Made by a program: the position numbers and the translations under genes. A stretch of DNA of 64,000 bases from Siphonodentalium dalli (Eukaryota; Mollusca; Scaphopoda; Gadilida; Siphonodentaliidae), in the NCBI GenBank assembly GCA_032622095.1, contig CP136067.1, positions 48,959,899 to 49,023,898 on the forward strand, read 5' to 3'. The notes beneath the pieces are model-generated. The model had not been told where the DNA came from. It was given only the letters and a program-made list of their open reading frames with translations, and ran no database searches. Of this stretch, positions 42,815 to 53,336 are shown one piece after another. Each line of letters opens with the position of its first letter. Within the stretch, counting starts at the first letter, position 1.

Positions 42815-43213
42815 TTAACCCTTTACCCAACAGAAGGGCCCTGTGCCAATGCATTCTCTTATATATGCGAGTCGACCATAGGTCGCCTCGCATATATAAG
42901 AGAATGCATTGGCTTAACACATTAAAAATTATAAAATTGTTAAAGAATGTAAGAAAAAATGGTAAAAAGTGTTAAATTTATTTTTTTAGGCCAATGCATT
43001 CTCTTATATATGCGAGGCGACCTATGGTCGACTCGCATATATAAGAGAATGCATTGGCACAGGGCTAACTGTAACTATCACAATGTCGTCAAGGAGCCGG
43101 TTCCAATGATATCCATATTTGTATGGTTCTATTGAGACAGACCGAAGATATTTTAGGCTGTTGAAGCTTTTTTATTTGGCCGGTTTTGGCCGGTTTGTTG
43201 GGTAAAGGGTTAA
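42815..43213. mobile_element. piggyBac-like MITE, ACCCAACA subfamily, copy 4
   Basis: TTAA to TTAA, 399 bp, same orientation and nearly the same sequence as the 1782 copy. Confidence 0.87.
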
Positions 43214-43818
43214 ACATTCTTGAGATTCATGGAAAAATAATCAGATTTTATAGCGGCTCAAAGCTGCTCTAAAAATACACTGTGCATTATGTGCTGTATC
43301 CGTGTATTACAATCATATTTGGCGCTTTTGGAAATGGCAAATTGCATGAACGACCATGCTGTCTTTTTGTCATGTCCATGCATTTAAACTCTCAAGACAT
43401 CCATGATTTTTTTGGTTTTACGACCGTAGTTTATATTGTATCATCTGACTCCATTCCCGTTCTAACTTTTTTACGTTTGGGAGTTGCCAATATATTTTGT
43501 AAACAATAGCATGTGCATTGCTTAATTACTATTAAAATAGAGCTTTGAATGTGCATTGAAAGTATGAAATAAATTTGATGTTCTTGCATATATCAAATAT
43601 TTCATCACAAACTACAGTAATGCCCTAATTACTCAACTCCATAACCACAGCAGAATTATGGGTAATTTTTCAGGATTTAGTCGGAAATATGGCTTGTTGC
43701 CATTCATTGGAAAGCTCTCGCCGAGAGCTTTCCGATGAATGGCAACAAGATATATTTCCGACTAAATCCTGAAAAATTACCCATAATTCTGCTGTGGTTA
43801 TGTAGTCGATTAATTAGG

Positions 43819-45594
43819 CAGGGTTTCCGCCAGGCCTGCTGCGGGTCTGTCCCACGGACCCATTCCCCTCGCAGATGATCTGTTTGATTCATACATGTAC
43901 CAAAAGTCAGTAGCAATATGTAATAAAAAATCTGTCTGCAACGGGAGTTTCGGGGGGTTAAACAGAATGCTGGAGAAAAAGCGGGTCAATTAAGCACAGT
44001 GTGTTACTGGTACAGCGTAACCCTTTGAAATCAAAGCGCCAAAACTACAACGTAATGTTTGGTGTGCATTGAAATAGCGACGTTATATACAGCGTAATAA
44101 ATGTCGCGGTAACATCAAAGAATGTCGGACTGCTGAGTACGGATATTATTTTGCACGGGATTTCTGTGGTTGAAACTACTCACGCTCGGAGATCCCGTGC
44201 TATCGTACGATTACATAATTTGATCAAAGAATGCCGAATTGCTGAGTTAGACAGAGTAGGGATCAACATACGCCAACAGGCGGTTCTCCTACCAAAGGAG
44301 GTATCTACCTCCGAGATCCCGTGCTATCGTACTATTATAATACGGAACCTGTCCCAAATCACTCTTTATAGCTGGAATTCATAGTGACAACACCATTCAT
44401 TTTAACCATATTACATGCATGGAGGATAAACACAAAAAACATACCCCCCCCCCCCCAATATGGATGAATAGGTCACTCTCACCGGTTTTCTGTGATAAAG
44501 TTACCCAGGTTCCTGAAATTGTGATAAAGTTACCCAGGTTAGAGAAGAATGTGATAAAGTTACCCAGGTTAATAATAGTTCATGTTTAGCAACACATTAT
44601 TGATTTTTGTGATCAAAATGACAAGGTACATTACTAATATGTCTTAATTTATGCTTGATAAGGGCTATTACTTGCCAAAACTGAACAATATTTCCCTCTG
44701 TCACTTTTAAATCGAGTTGATATTGTGAGATTTGCTTAACCTGGGTAACTTTATCACAATTCTCACCAACCTGGGTAACTTTATCACAAAATTAGGAACC
44801 TGGGTAACTTTATCACAGAAAACCGGTGAGAGTGACCTATTCAGCCCCAATACGGAGATAAAGTCAAAGTACAGTCAATAATAATTTCGTTGTCCCGCCT
44901 GGGTCCCCAAACACAAACAACGGCGCACATGTTCCCATTTCCCGCCAAAACTCAATTATATTTTATAACACATTGGCTAAAACTCTATAGCAGCGGTCGT
45001 CAGTTGTTGGACTAATACAGACTATTGACAAGTTACGCGTTACGAGTTTGAAAGATTTCGCTATACCATTCGTATTTCTCCGCTATAAATATCTCCTGCA
45101 GACAAACCCTGCAGTATATATGACGTCACAGCGCACAAATAGTTTTACGATTGACAGAATACATGGAATATATCAGTTTCATTTTCACGGAAGCTACTTG
45201 AAATTCTAGGAAATACTTAATTCAATTCTCCCAGCTAGGTATTATTGGACAATGCATAGATGCTTTTTAGTGTTTAGTTTCATTATACCTGTCGGAATCT
45301 TATTGTAAGTTATATAACACTGTAACTTGTAGTTTGATATAGTCTTCAATCAGAAGGCAGTCTTACGTGCGTAATTACATGATTAATTATCTGGATACCA
45401 TCAGCAGAATTAATGCACCCACGGAAAATGATCGACTTGCGTAATATACGTAGCTTTGGATTGCTTTGTGGGACACTCAGGTGCAAGGAAATGGCTACTT
45501 TTCAGTGTCAAATAAAAAAAATTTCCATAGTCATCCCGTCGCGGTATGTGTTTCCCCAATACGACTCATTAATTTCCCCTTGGCGGAAACCCTG
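43819..45594. mobile_element. hAT-like 1.8-kb element with AATTAGG duplication
   Basis: Ends CAGGGTTTCCGCCA and TTGGCGGAAACCCTG; AATTAGG at 43812-43818 and 45595-45601. It contains repeated GAGATCCCGTGCTATCGTA segments (about 44190 and 44310). No transposase frame above 80 codons. Confidence 0.82.
44466..44842. mobile_element. Fold-back element with three TAAAGTTACCCAGG units per arm, nested in the hAT-like element
   Basis: Ends GAATAGGTCACTCTCACCGG and complement. Each arm has three GTGATAAAGTTACCCAGGTT units, mirrored. Flanks CCCCAATATGGA and CCCCAATACGGA may be a decayed target duplication. Confidence 0.78.
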
Positions 45595-45964
45595 AATTAG
45601 GGCATTACTGTATAATACAATCTATACTCATTTAAAGAGGCTTAATCTGTATCAAGAGTGTGTTTACAAATTACACTCGATGCATTGTCGACGTATTACT
45701 GGTGCCTCATGGTCCTATGTCCAACTATATTATCACTAATTAACACCATCTAGTTTGAACATTGTCTTTGACTGGGATTGGGTTTCATCACTCCCGGCAT
45801 GTGCGCATTGACATGAGATGATCAGCATGGGTGGGGGGGGGGGGGGGGGAAATACCCAGGGAGGGGGAGAAGATACCCAGAGGGGGAGAAAACTGTTACA
45901 CCCGAATTCATGTCATAAATAATCATAAGTGGGTATCATATTTGAAGCTGTTTATGGCAGTATA

Positions 45965-46177
45965 CAGTAATGCCCTAAGTAATTGACCTCTTAACCAAAG
46001 CAGAATTATGGGTAACTTTTCAGGATTTAGTTGGAAATATGGCTTGTTGCCATTCATCGGAAAGCTCTCGGCGAGAGCTTTCCGATGAATGGCAACAAGC
46101 CATATTTCCGACTAAATCCTGAAAAGTTACCCATAATTCTGCTTTGGTTAAGAGGTCGATTACTTAGGGCATTACTG
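45965..46177. mobile_element. Palindromic CAGTAATG element, full length
   Basis: Complete, TA on both sides, ends 30 bp beyond the exon 9 donor. Confidence 0.88.
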
Positions 46178-46209
46178 TAAGTAGGGTGTCCCTAATAACT
46201 TATAATTAC

Positions 46210-46323
46210 CTAGTTTCTTGCAGATATAGCTCATCTTATTATCACATGGTATAGCTGCCCAAGCAGAGTTGATTACCACCATAACAGCACAATCATCTAC
46301 CTGGTGTTTCGCATTCTTTCTCC
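46210..46323 (-). CDS. Exon 9: C-terminal third of CTLD-C
   Basis: Enters and leaves in phase 1; 114 bp. It reads HQVDDCAVMVVINSAWAAIP then CDNKMSYICKKL. The cysteine pair (DDC ... PC ... YIC) and the SYIC ending close the CTLD. WAA replaces WND, so calcium-dependent sugar binding is unlikely. Acceptor AATTCCAG, donor CTAG before GTAATT. A complete palindromic CAGTAATG element ends at 46177, 30 bp inside the following intron. Confidence 0.87.
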
Positions 46324-47798
46324 CTGGAATTAATTCATTAAAGTGACATTGTGTACTACTTTGACAATCAACTTACTCAATACACTATAGCGCACACAGA
46401 ACAGATCAAATAAATACTAAATGCTAATTATTAATCACTAAGAACACAACTTAAAAAAACACAAGAGCATCGCCAAAGTGAAACAAATACGACCATGGTA
46501 ATTCCAACACAGGGGAGCAAACTTAACAAAAGCCCTTGGGCTTGTTGTTTAATCCCCTTTCCAATCAATAGAGAATATTTACATTATTACTCCTGTAAAA
46601 TGTATGTCAAATGTTTATATATGTTTCTAATTGGAATAAAATATGTTTACATTAAAGGGCCATAACTGTGGTGAAGATTGGCAGGCAGAACCCAAATTTG
46701 AACTTGACCTGTATTTTGAGCTAGTTAACCCACATATCAAATATAATTCCATTTAGTTGTGACTATCTAAAGTTATAATCTGGAAATCAACAGCAAACAG
46801 ATGGACAGACAGATGGACAGACCAATAACATAGTACATCCCTTTTATTAACAACAGGCGTATAAAAACATACTTGGTAAAATTTCATCCGTTTGTCTCAA
46901 TCAGTTGGAAATAAAATTCATAATATTGTGAATGTGGTGAAGATTATCGAGCATGTTTGTTGGACCAAGACTTCAAATTTAGGTTTCTTTGCCCATTCCT
47001 ATACCTATCCAAGAACAAGCCCACTAATGAAAAAAAATTATCAGCTAGATTGATATATCTTTGATTTCACAAAATTCATGTGGTCTTAAATTTAATGTAT
47101 TATCTGAGTTTCTATAAAGTACTGAAAAATACCAATTTGGTTTGTGAGATAATAATGTACTTAATATATAATATAGATGAAATTAAGTTCTAAAATCAAG
47201 AAAGTGAAAAAAACTATATCAGACAACATACCTAATCAATCTTTTTTTAAATTGGCAGGTAATGGGCAAACAAATATTTTATATATAACAGCGGCCTTGC
47301 ACAATGTTACGAGAGCTGCCACACTCGAGTAACTTGCTGCATAATAAACGAGTGCAATAAAGTTCACCACCTTCATAAGCCTGTGAGGTTCTGTGTTTAT
47401 TACATAATGTCAGTCAATATCTTTAGCATCAAATAAATGTTTCTGTTTGGTTTCTCTGTCAGTTAGTCATCTACTCAAAACAATACACATGTATTAAGGA
47501 TGAAGTATGGTTTGGTTTTTGCTTTACCTCATTTACGTCAGGCAATTTATCAGGATCTCTCTAGTGCATTTGGGTGAAATTACCGCACAGGCTGCAGTAA
47601 CATAAATCAATCGAAAGAGAGCAATAGGTGTGTAATAAATAGGGGATAGCTACAGCTTTTGACAGAACACAAGAATTATCATGAGTAAATACCAATTTTC
47701 CATGCGTGGCTCGCTGGGACAAGCGATTGATACGCTGTTTATTTTCTGGCCATTTAGAGATATTTCACTGTATAAAAGCATATAATAAAGTATCATAC
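46324..47798. repeat. Intron 8-9 with an ACAAGAGCATCGC-type repeat
   Basis: 46459-46865 starts ACAAGAGCATCGCCAAAG and ends in a GGACAGACAGATGG tail. Related starts occur at 55465 and 59445. The rest is AT-rich with no recognised feature. Confidence 0.55.
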
Positions 47799-47918
47799 TC
47801 TGCATCCAGTTAACATAAGAGAATGGCGCTCCATCTGACCATGTCCATATTGTCTCCGATATTCTATCATTAGCACCAATCCAAAAACCAATGATGCCAG
47901 TCACTGAATGCAGCCGAC
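47799..47918 (-). CDS. Exon 8: WIG strand and W-DG loop of CTLD-C
   Basis: Enters and leaves in phase 1; 120 bp. It reads GIIGFWIGANDRISETIW followed by TWSDGAPFSYVNWM. Both the WIG motif and the WSDG-P-x-Y-x-W loop are near consensus. The reading frame goes on past the donor for a few codons. I place the boundary at GCAGA before GTATGA because this restores the phase needed by exon 9. No EPN or QPD follows the NW, so the primary calcium site looks absent. Confidence 0.88.
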
Positions 47919-48149
47919 CTGTGAAAGTCAATAATTAAGGAATAAAGGAATAATTGTGGTTACCTAATGTAATTAGAGTTCAAATACATCTTGCTGAATC
48001 ACAAACTAATAAATCTCAAAGCAATTTATAAACAGTTTGTGATTTGGCATGATGCCTTTACATTGTTTAATTAAATTACGAAACAAGAGATTATTACTTA
48101 TAATTACATCGCAGTGAAAAAGAATAAACGAGAAAATGTTGCATGGTGC

Positions 48150-48650
48150 AATGACGAAATTCCTGCACTCATGATGGCTGCAGGTGGCCATGTTTTTAAC
48201 AAATTTCCGAAAAAATTGATGGCTCCCATCGAGAGGTACCCAGAAGATTCATAAGAAGTTTGGTGATGATCGGATGAGGGATGTGATCTGCCAAAGGATT
48301 TAGTAATGCAAAGGGTAAAATCCAAAATGACTGCTTGCGCTATGATTTTCAACAAAAATAGTTTGATAGCTCCCATCTACAGGTATTCCTAAATATGGCT
48401 GTAAATTTTCATAACAATTATTCGATAAATGTGACCTGCATGCAGGATGTGCCAATGGATTCAAATTTGAAATCCTAAATTCTAATTTGAAATCCAAGAT
48501 GGCTGCAGGCAGCCATGTTTTTTAAGGAATTTTAGGAAAAATTTATGGCTCCTGTAGGGTGTGGTAAAGGAAATTGTGACAGACACACACCCGGACACCC
48601 ATCCCAATAACTCAAACTTGACATTGTAAAGTTGAGCTAATAAATGGCTA
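48150..48650. repeat. Dispersed AAGATGGC/GCCATGTTTTT repeat, several segments
   Basis: Three segments with GGCAGCCATGTTTTT-type or CCAAAATGAC cores, separated by TGATAGCTCCCATCT-like pieces and a GACAGACACACACC tail. Confidence 0.6.
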
Positions 48651-48668
48651 CGTTGTTCAGTAACAAAC

Positions 48669-48836
48669 CTGTGAGGTAGTTTTGTTCAGTTGGTCCGGAG
48701 ATGCTCAACAGATCACCGCCCCTCTTGCGACAATTACTGCGAGCCTCCAACCATGTGACATGGTCAGAATTGAACTGGTAACAGTAGTGAGAATTTGGAT
48801 CACTATCCCAGAATGCACCACACTCCCTTCTCCAAG
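48669..48836 (-). CDS. Exon 7: N-terminal half of CTLD-C
   Basis: Enters and leaves in phase 1; 168 bp. It opens WRRECGAFWDSDPNSHYCYQ, the Cys-x(n)-Cys-Tyr start of a long-form CTLD. It then reads HVTWLEARSNCRKRGGDLLS, a near-consensus helix and GGDL motif, and ends in GPTEQNYLTG. The acceptor is ATTTCAG and the donor CTCACAG before GTTTGT, which is weaker than the others. The first tryptophan lies where CPxGW would be expected. Confidence 0.88.
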
Positions 48837-48903
48837 CTGAAATAGATATAAACTGTTAAAGATGGTGAATCACCTCTCTGATATTTTGGTGTAATCAGAA
48901 CAA

Positions 48904-50156
48904 CCCCTACCAAAATTTAGCTACTAGCTACACTAATGTTTCTAGTTAAACTAGATATTAGCTAATAAATGTACTAAAAATACACTAAACTGTTAGCTAT
49001 AATTTAGCTATACTAGATAATAGCTAAGAATTACACTGAAACCTAACTAAAACTTTAGTTAATATCTAGCATAGCTAGATCTTCGCTAATAATATATGCT
49101 AGAACTTAGCTAACATATTAGTTAGTTTTTAGCTTGATAGAAGGTTTGGCCCCAAGGATGTTCCAATAAGCTAGAAGTTAGCTAATTCAACATAGAAAAT
49201 ATCATTCTGTGCTAGAATTTGGCTAATTTGACACAGAAAAAGTTTATGAAAACTGCACCTAGCTGAAAAGTAGCTAATCAAACTTAGAATTGAGACATAT
49301 AGTGAACTTGACTAGAATCTAGCTAATTTAACACAAACAAATTACCAAAAAAATCCACCTAGCTAAAAAAATAGCTAATCCAGCTTTGAATACAAATTTC
49401 ATCTTGGCTAGATCTGGGTGTCGTCATGTGACTGTGCAGACGTCACTGTTATCTATGGCAGACATTTTGAATCAACTTTGCACTGAGTTTAATCCATGTT
49501 TTATCACAACAATCTTCAGGTAAGTTATTGATTGTGAGACTTTAATGTTTTCTATTTGACTCATAGAATATGGTTGTAGTGATATTTTTATTTATGATAT
49601 TATTTTAACAATTATTTTTCCATTTCCAAGAATGACCTTCAGGTCCAGGACCACTATCTAGAATATAACTATTCATCAACTAGCATCCAGACCATACTAA
49701 ATCATGGCTAAATCTTAGCTAAAAATTAGCTAATTGATGTAACTAAAAAGTAGCTAATTGTTAGCTAGATGATAGCTAAATTTAGCTAATATTTAGTTAT
49801 ATTCTAGTTAAAATTTAGCTATTTTTAGCTGGTATCTAGTACAGTATTGACCATACTAAATCTTAGCTAAAAATTCACTAAAAATTAGCTAACTGATGTA
49901 ACTAAAAAGTAACTAATTCTTAGCTAAATTATGGCTAAATATCTAATTAGCATAGTTGAAACGGCTAAAAGTTAGCTAACGCTCATGGGTTTTTACCAAA
50001 GAAAATTCATCTTAGCTAATATCTAGCTAATTTCAGCTAATATCTAGTTAAGCTAAATAGCTACTAGGTCTAAGGATATTGACTAGATCTTAACTAAATG
50101 TTAGCTAATGTGACTGGCTAATAATTAACTAGAATATAACTGATTTTTGGTAGGGG
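48904..50156. mobile_element. TAGCTA-rich element with CCCCTACCAAAA inverted ends
   Basis: Ends CCCCTACCAAAA and TTTTGGTAGGGG are perfect complements. Dozens of TTAGCTA/TAGCTAA motifs fill both flanks, enclosing about 290 bp (49400-49690) of ordinary sequence. Confidence 0.7.
49455..49519 (+). other. Possible first exon inside the TAGCTA element (ATG to GTAAGT)
   Basis: An ATG in a fair context opens 21 codons plus two bases (MADILNQLCTEFNP...) and meets CTTCAG before GTAAGTTA, an ideal donor. It is the only non-repetitive part of the element. No matching acceptor or downstream exon was identified. Confidence 0.25.
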
Positions 50157-50495
50157 AACTCAACCCGGAAGTTTTCATACCGATGAGGAATTCAATATCG
50201 TATAAAACAAAAAATGAAGAACATGGTCAGTGGTTCCCGTGATAGATGGTCTAACAGTGGGCCAAATGGCCAACAAAATACTCAGCGGGGAGTTGGCCAT
50301 TACATTACATATATCTCTAGTATTTAAATTTAGTCTCCTTATGCAGAATTGTAGTATAGTCATGCATCCATCAGTCCTTCACTGTAATTTGGAATTTAAA
50401 CAAAAAAACCTCCCTACCTCCTGCACTAATCCGAAGAAAAATAATTGCCTGAAAAACAATTAATTAATTTTGGATGCCCTAAGCACCACATTAAC

Positions 50496-50878
50496 ATGCT
50501 GACAAATATGGAGTGCATTCCTGGCGTAGTAAATGTTTGTGAGAATCGTAGTATTTAGAAATAGTTATAAATACAACTTATTAGATGCGAAAGAATAATC
50601 AGTCATGAATATCATTGAGTGATAAAAAACTTGAAGATGATGTCTCCTATATTGCGAAAAGTAAAAATAATTATCAATATATCATCGGCATTCAGTTTTC
50701 CAACAATAGTTGAGTTTGACAATGCGTGGGAAAATTGTCAAAACGTCATTGACCTCTGAACTCTGATGTGATCTGCTATGCAATAAACCAATGAAATCGC
50801 GCAGAGTCTGTGCCACTCTCTTCTTGAGACGTAATTCCGATATAGGATTTTCGTTGGCTTTTCAAAGAGACTGGGAAA
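50496..50878. repeat. Inverted duplicate of 24320-25020
   Basis: Carries ATATGGAGTGCATTCCTGG through TTTTCAAAGAGACTGGG, reversed relative to the 24-kb copy. It ends about 43 bp from exon 6. Confidence 0.7.
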
Positions 50879-50920
50879 TAGCAATCGAGTAGTCAGTTAT
50901 CAACGGGTCAACAAACATAC

Positions 50921-51037
50921 CTCTAGTAGCTACTGTTGGTGGAATTGTTGTTTTTGGAATTGTTGTTGTTGGAATTGTTGTTCGTGGAGGGTTTGTTCCT
51001 ATTGTGATGCGTTGCTTTCTTGTTGAAACACTGTTGG
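50921..51037 (-). CDS. Exon 6: Thr/Pro/Ile repeat linker between CTLD-B and CTLD-C
   Basis: Enters and leaves in phase 1; 117 bp. It has no CTLD features. It encodes a hydrophilic stretch with four TIP-type repeats (RTTIPTTTIPKTTIPPTV), a mucin-like spacer expected to be extended and O-glycosylated. It is symmetric, so skipping it would shorten the linker without a frame change. The repeats at DNA level (AACAACAATTCCA) invite slippage, so this exon may vary in length between individuals. Acceptor GTGTGTGCAG, donor AGAG before GTATGT. Confidence 0.78.
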
Positions 51038-51189
51038 CTGCACACACAAAGATGAGAAATAATATGAACTAAATAATAACAGCAAAAACATTGTCAATAG
51101 GAGCTGGGCCCCATGTGGCATAACGCCTGGTGTGGGCATACCTATAATACATGGGCCCCATGTAGCATACCGCCTAGTGTGGACATACC

Positions 51190-51275
51190 TAATCGACTCC
51201 TTAACCACAGCAGAATTATGGGTAACTTTTCAGAATTTAGTTGGAAATATGGCTTGCTGCCATTCATCGGAAAAT
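51190..51275. mobile_element. Fragment of palindromic CAGTAATG element
   Basis: Left-half fragment TAATCGACTCCTTAACCACA to CATTCATCGGAAA. Confidence 0.75.
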
Positions 51276-51711
51276 CTAAAAGTCTAAAAATATTGGCGAT
51301 GTACCTCAAATCTTTTAACACTGGCTTCCAACACCGAATGGGCCCTATACCATGATCTCCCAGGTTGTTTTCTACTATATTATATATAAATTATTTATAG
51401 AGGCATGGACTCAGTATGAGTGTTCATTGCATCAAATGTGCTTGCTTCAATGAGTGCGATTAAATTTAAACCTAGTTATATATGCCTGATGTTAGCAATG
51501 TTGTAAATACATGCACTATCTACCTGAAACTCCAACTGGATGTTCCTGGTAGAGCTGTGATCATTATAATATATGTAAATATGGTCAAGCAATCATGCCT
51601 TAGCAATGGTTGCTAGGCAACAACCAGTTATTGAAAGAAACGGACAATATTGAGTGCATAATCTCTGTGTAAAATGATTTTTTATCAACAATGTGAATTT
51701 TTTCTCTGGTG

Positions 51712-52097
51712 TTATGTAATTAAAGACATATTATGGATTTGTTTGAATTCGTGAAACTGATAAATTAGTACTCAGGCACTATGCCAACTGGGGGAATGTA
51801 TCATTCAGCTAACATCGCCGAAAATCTCAAAGAAATCTACCATACCACTCCATAGAAAACATTGTTTGAACTACACTCAATTGCAAATATTTACATCTCA
51901 ATTCGGGAAGCAACTATCAGCGATAAAACTAGCACAAATGATTTCCCCATCGAAGGTCATTGCATTTAATTAATATATAAGAATGATGGTGTGTATGTTG
52001 TCAATTTTGATTAATATTTGTAAAAATAACTAAATTGAGCAAGATTATTTTCCATTTCTATTTGATCACCCTACCGGAGTGTTTCACATCACTTTAA
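51712..52097 (+). repeat. Dispersed repeat, second copy of 26020-26425
   Basis: Same order of shared segments, same strand. Ends TTTCACATCACTTTAA. Confidence 0.75.
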
Positions 52098-52129
52098 GTT
52101 TTGATACAAGAACTAGGTGCAACTAGTGT

Positions 52130-52230
52130 TTAACCCTTCCACGACTGGAACTTCATGCATATATAAGAGAATGCACTGACACAGGGTCTTTAATGCTGCA
52201 CCAGCCCAGCTCCCGTCTTGAAAGGTTTAA
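52130..52230. mobile_element. piggyBac-like MITE, CATGA subfamily, internally deleted (101 bp)
   Basis: TTAACCCTTCCACGACTGG start, half a hairpin, and right end TTGAAAGGTTTAA. Confidence 0.72.
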
Positions 52231-52335
52231 AATAACAAATCAGCAAAAAACGCCAAAATAATCTGCATTCAATTTATTTTGCCACCTAAAATTGACTTTG
52301 GAAATTATGAATTATTTGTTGTCAAATTGGACAAT

Positions 52336-52640
52336 TGATGATGATTATGATGATGATGAAGATGATGATGATGACGATGATGATAATAATGATGATGGTG
52401 ATGTTGATGACAATAAAGATAATGATGCTTCTGATGATGTAGAAATTATGACAATACGACTATAGACTGCTGATGATGACGATGATGATGGTGATACTGA
52501 TGATGGTGAGATTGATGTTGATTATGATAAAGATGATGATGATTATAATGATATAGATGATGATGACGATGATACTACCAATAGGGATGATGGTAATGCT
52601 GATGGCGTAGACGATGGTGTGGCGGTGATGATGGGTGATG
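52336..52640 (+). repeat. GAT microsatellite
   Basis: Long (GAT)n-rich tract with GAC, AAT and GGT variants, about 300 bp, in intron 5. Confidence 0.9.
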
Positions 52641-52770
52641 CTTATATTTTTGTTGTTTTCTGTATATTGAGTGTATTTTAGCCATGTTATTTATCTAATT
52701 CTCATCTCATGTTGCACATACTGTGTCTGAGTAAATAAACTATTATTACTATTATTATCTTTAAACTCAC

Positions 52771-52887
52771 CAACTGTTGATGGTTTACTGGTGAGAGTTG
52801 TCTGAACTGGAGTCTCAAGCTTCACTTGTGTTTCACAAATAAAGGCTCGCTTTTCTAAACAGTTGCCCATTGTCCTATTTCTTGTTT
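52771..52887 (-). CDS. Exon 5: end of CTLD-B plus start of Thr-rich linker
   Basis: Enters and leaves in phase 1; 117 bp. It reads TRNRTMGNCLEKRAFICET, closing CTLD-B with its two C-terminal cysteines and the AFICE ending. It then passes into QVKLETPVQTTLTSKPSTV, a Thr/Pro/Ser-rich stretch probably O-glycosylated. The acceptor is CGTGTTTCAG, the donor ACAGTTG before GTGAGT. There is no Trp in the WND region, so CTLD-B lacks this part of the sugar-binding site too. Confidence 0.86.
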
Positions 52888-53184
52888 CTGAAACACGAAT
52901 CAAAAATAATAAAAACGAAGGTAGCGGGTTAACAATTAAAGGATAGTTCTCAATTTAGCATTTATTTCTAGGAAATGATCATAATTATAAATTGAGTAAA
53001 ACATATTATATTCAAAAATCTTGTGAAATTCATGGATAATGCTGCTATTTGTCAATTGTAATTGTGGTGATGCATGATTTTACCCCACCCCCCTCCTGCA
53101 TCTATTTTTGTTCAACCAAATGTTTGTAAACAAGACTATTTAATTGTTGTGGCCTAAAGCAGATGTTACAAATTCTTCAAAGTA

Positions 53185-53336
53185 CACCAATGCCCTAAAT
53201 AATCGACTCCTTTAACCACAGCAGAATTATGGGTAACTTTTCAGGATTTAGTCGGAAATATGGCTTAAGACTAAATCCTGAAAAGTTACCCATAATTATG
53301 CTGTGGTTAAGGAGTCGATTAATTAGGGCATTACTG
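53185..53336. mobile_element. Palindromic CAGTAATG element, internally deleted
   Basis: Ends CACCAATGCCC and CATTACTG; the middle stem is missing. Confidence 0.82.

Larger units (their letters stand above)
43615..45610. mobile_element. Palindromic CAGTAATG element split by a hAT-like insertion
   Basis: The left portion is 43615-43818 and the last nine or so unique bases with the CATTACTG end are at 45595-45610. Removing 43819-45601 restores a full 213-bp-type copy. Confidence 0.88.
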
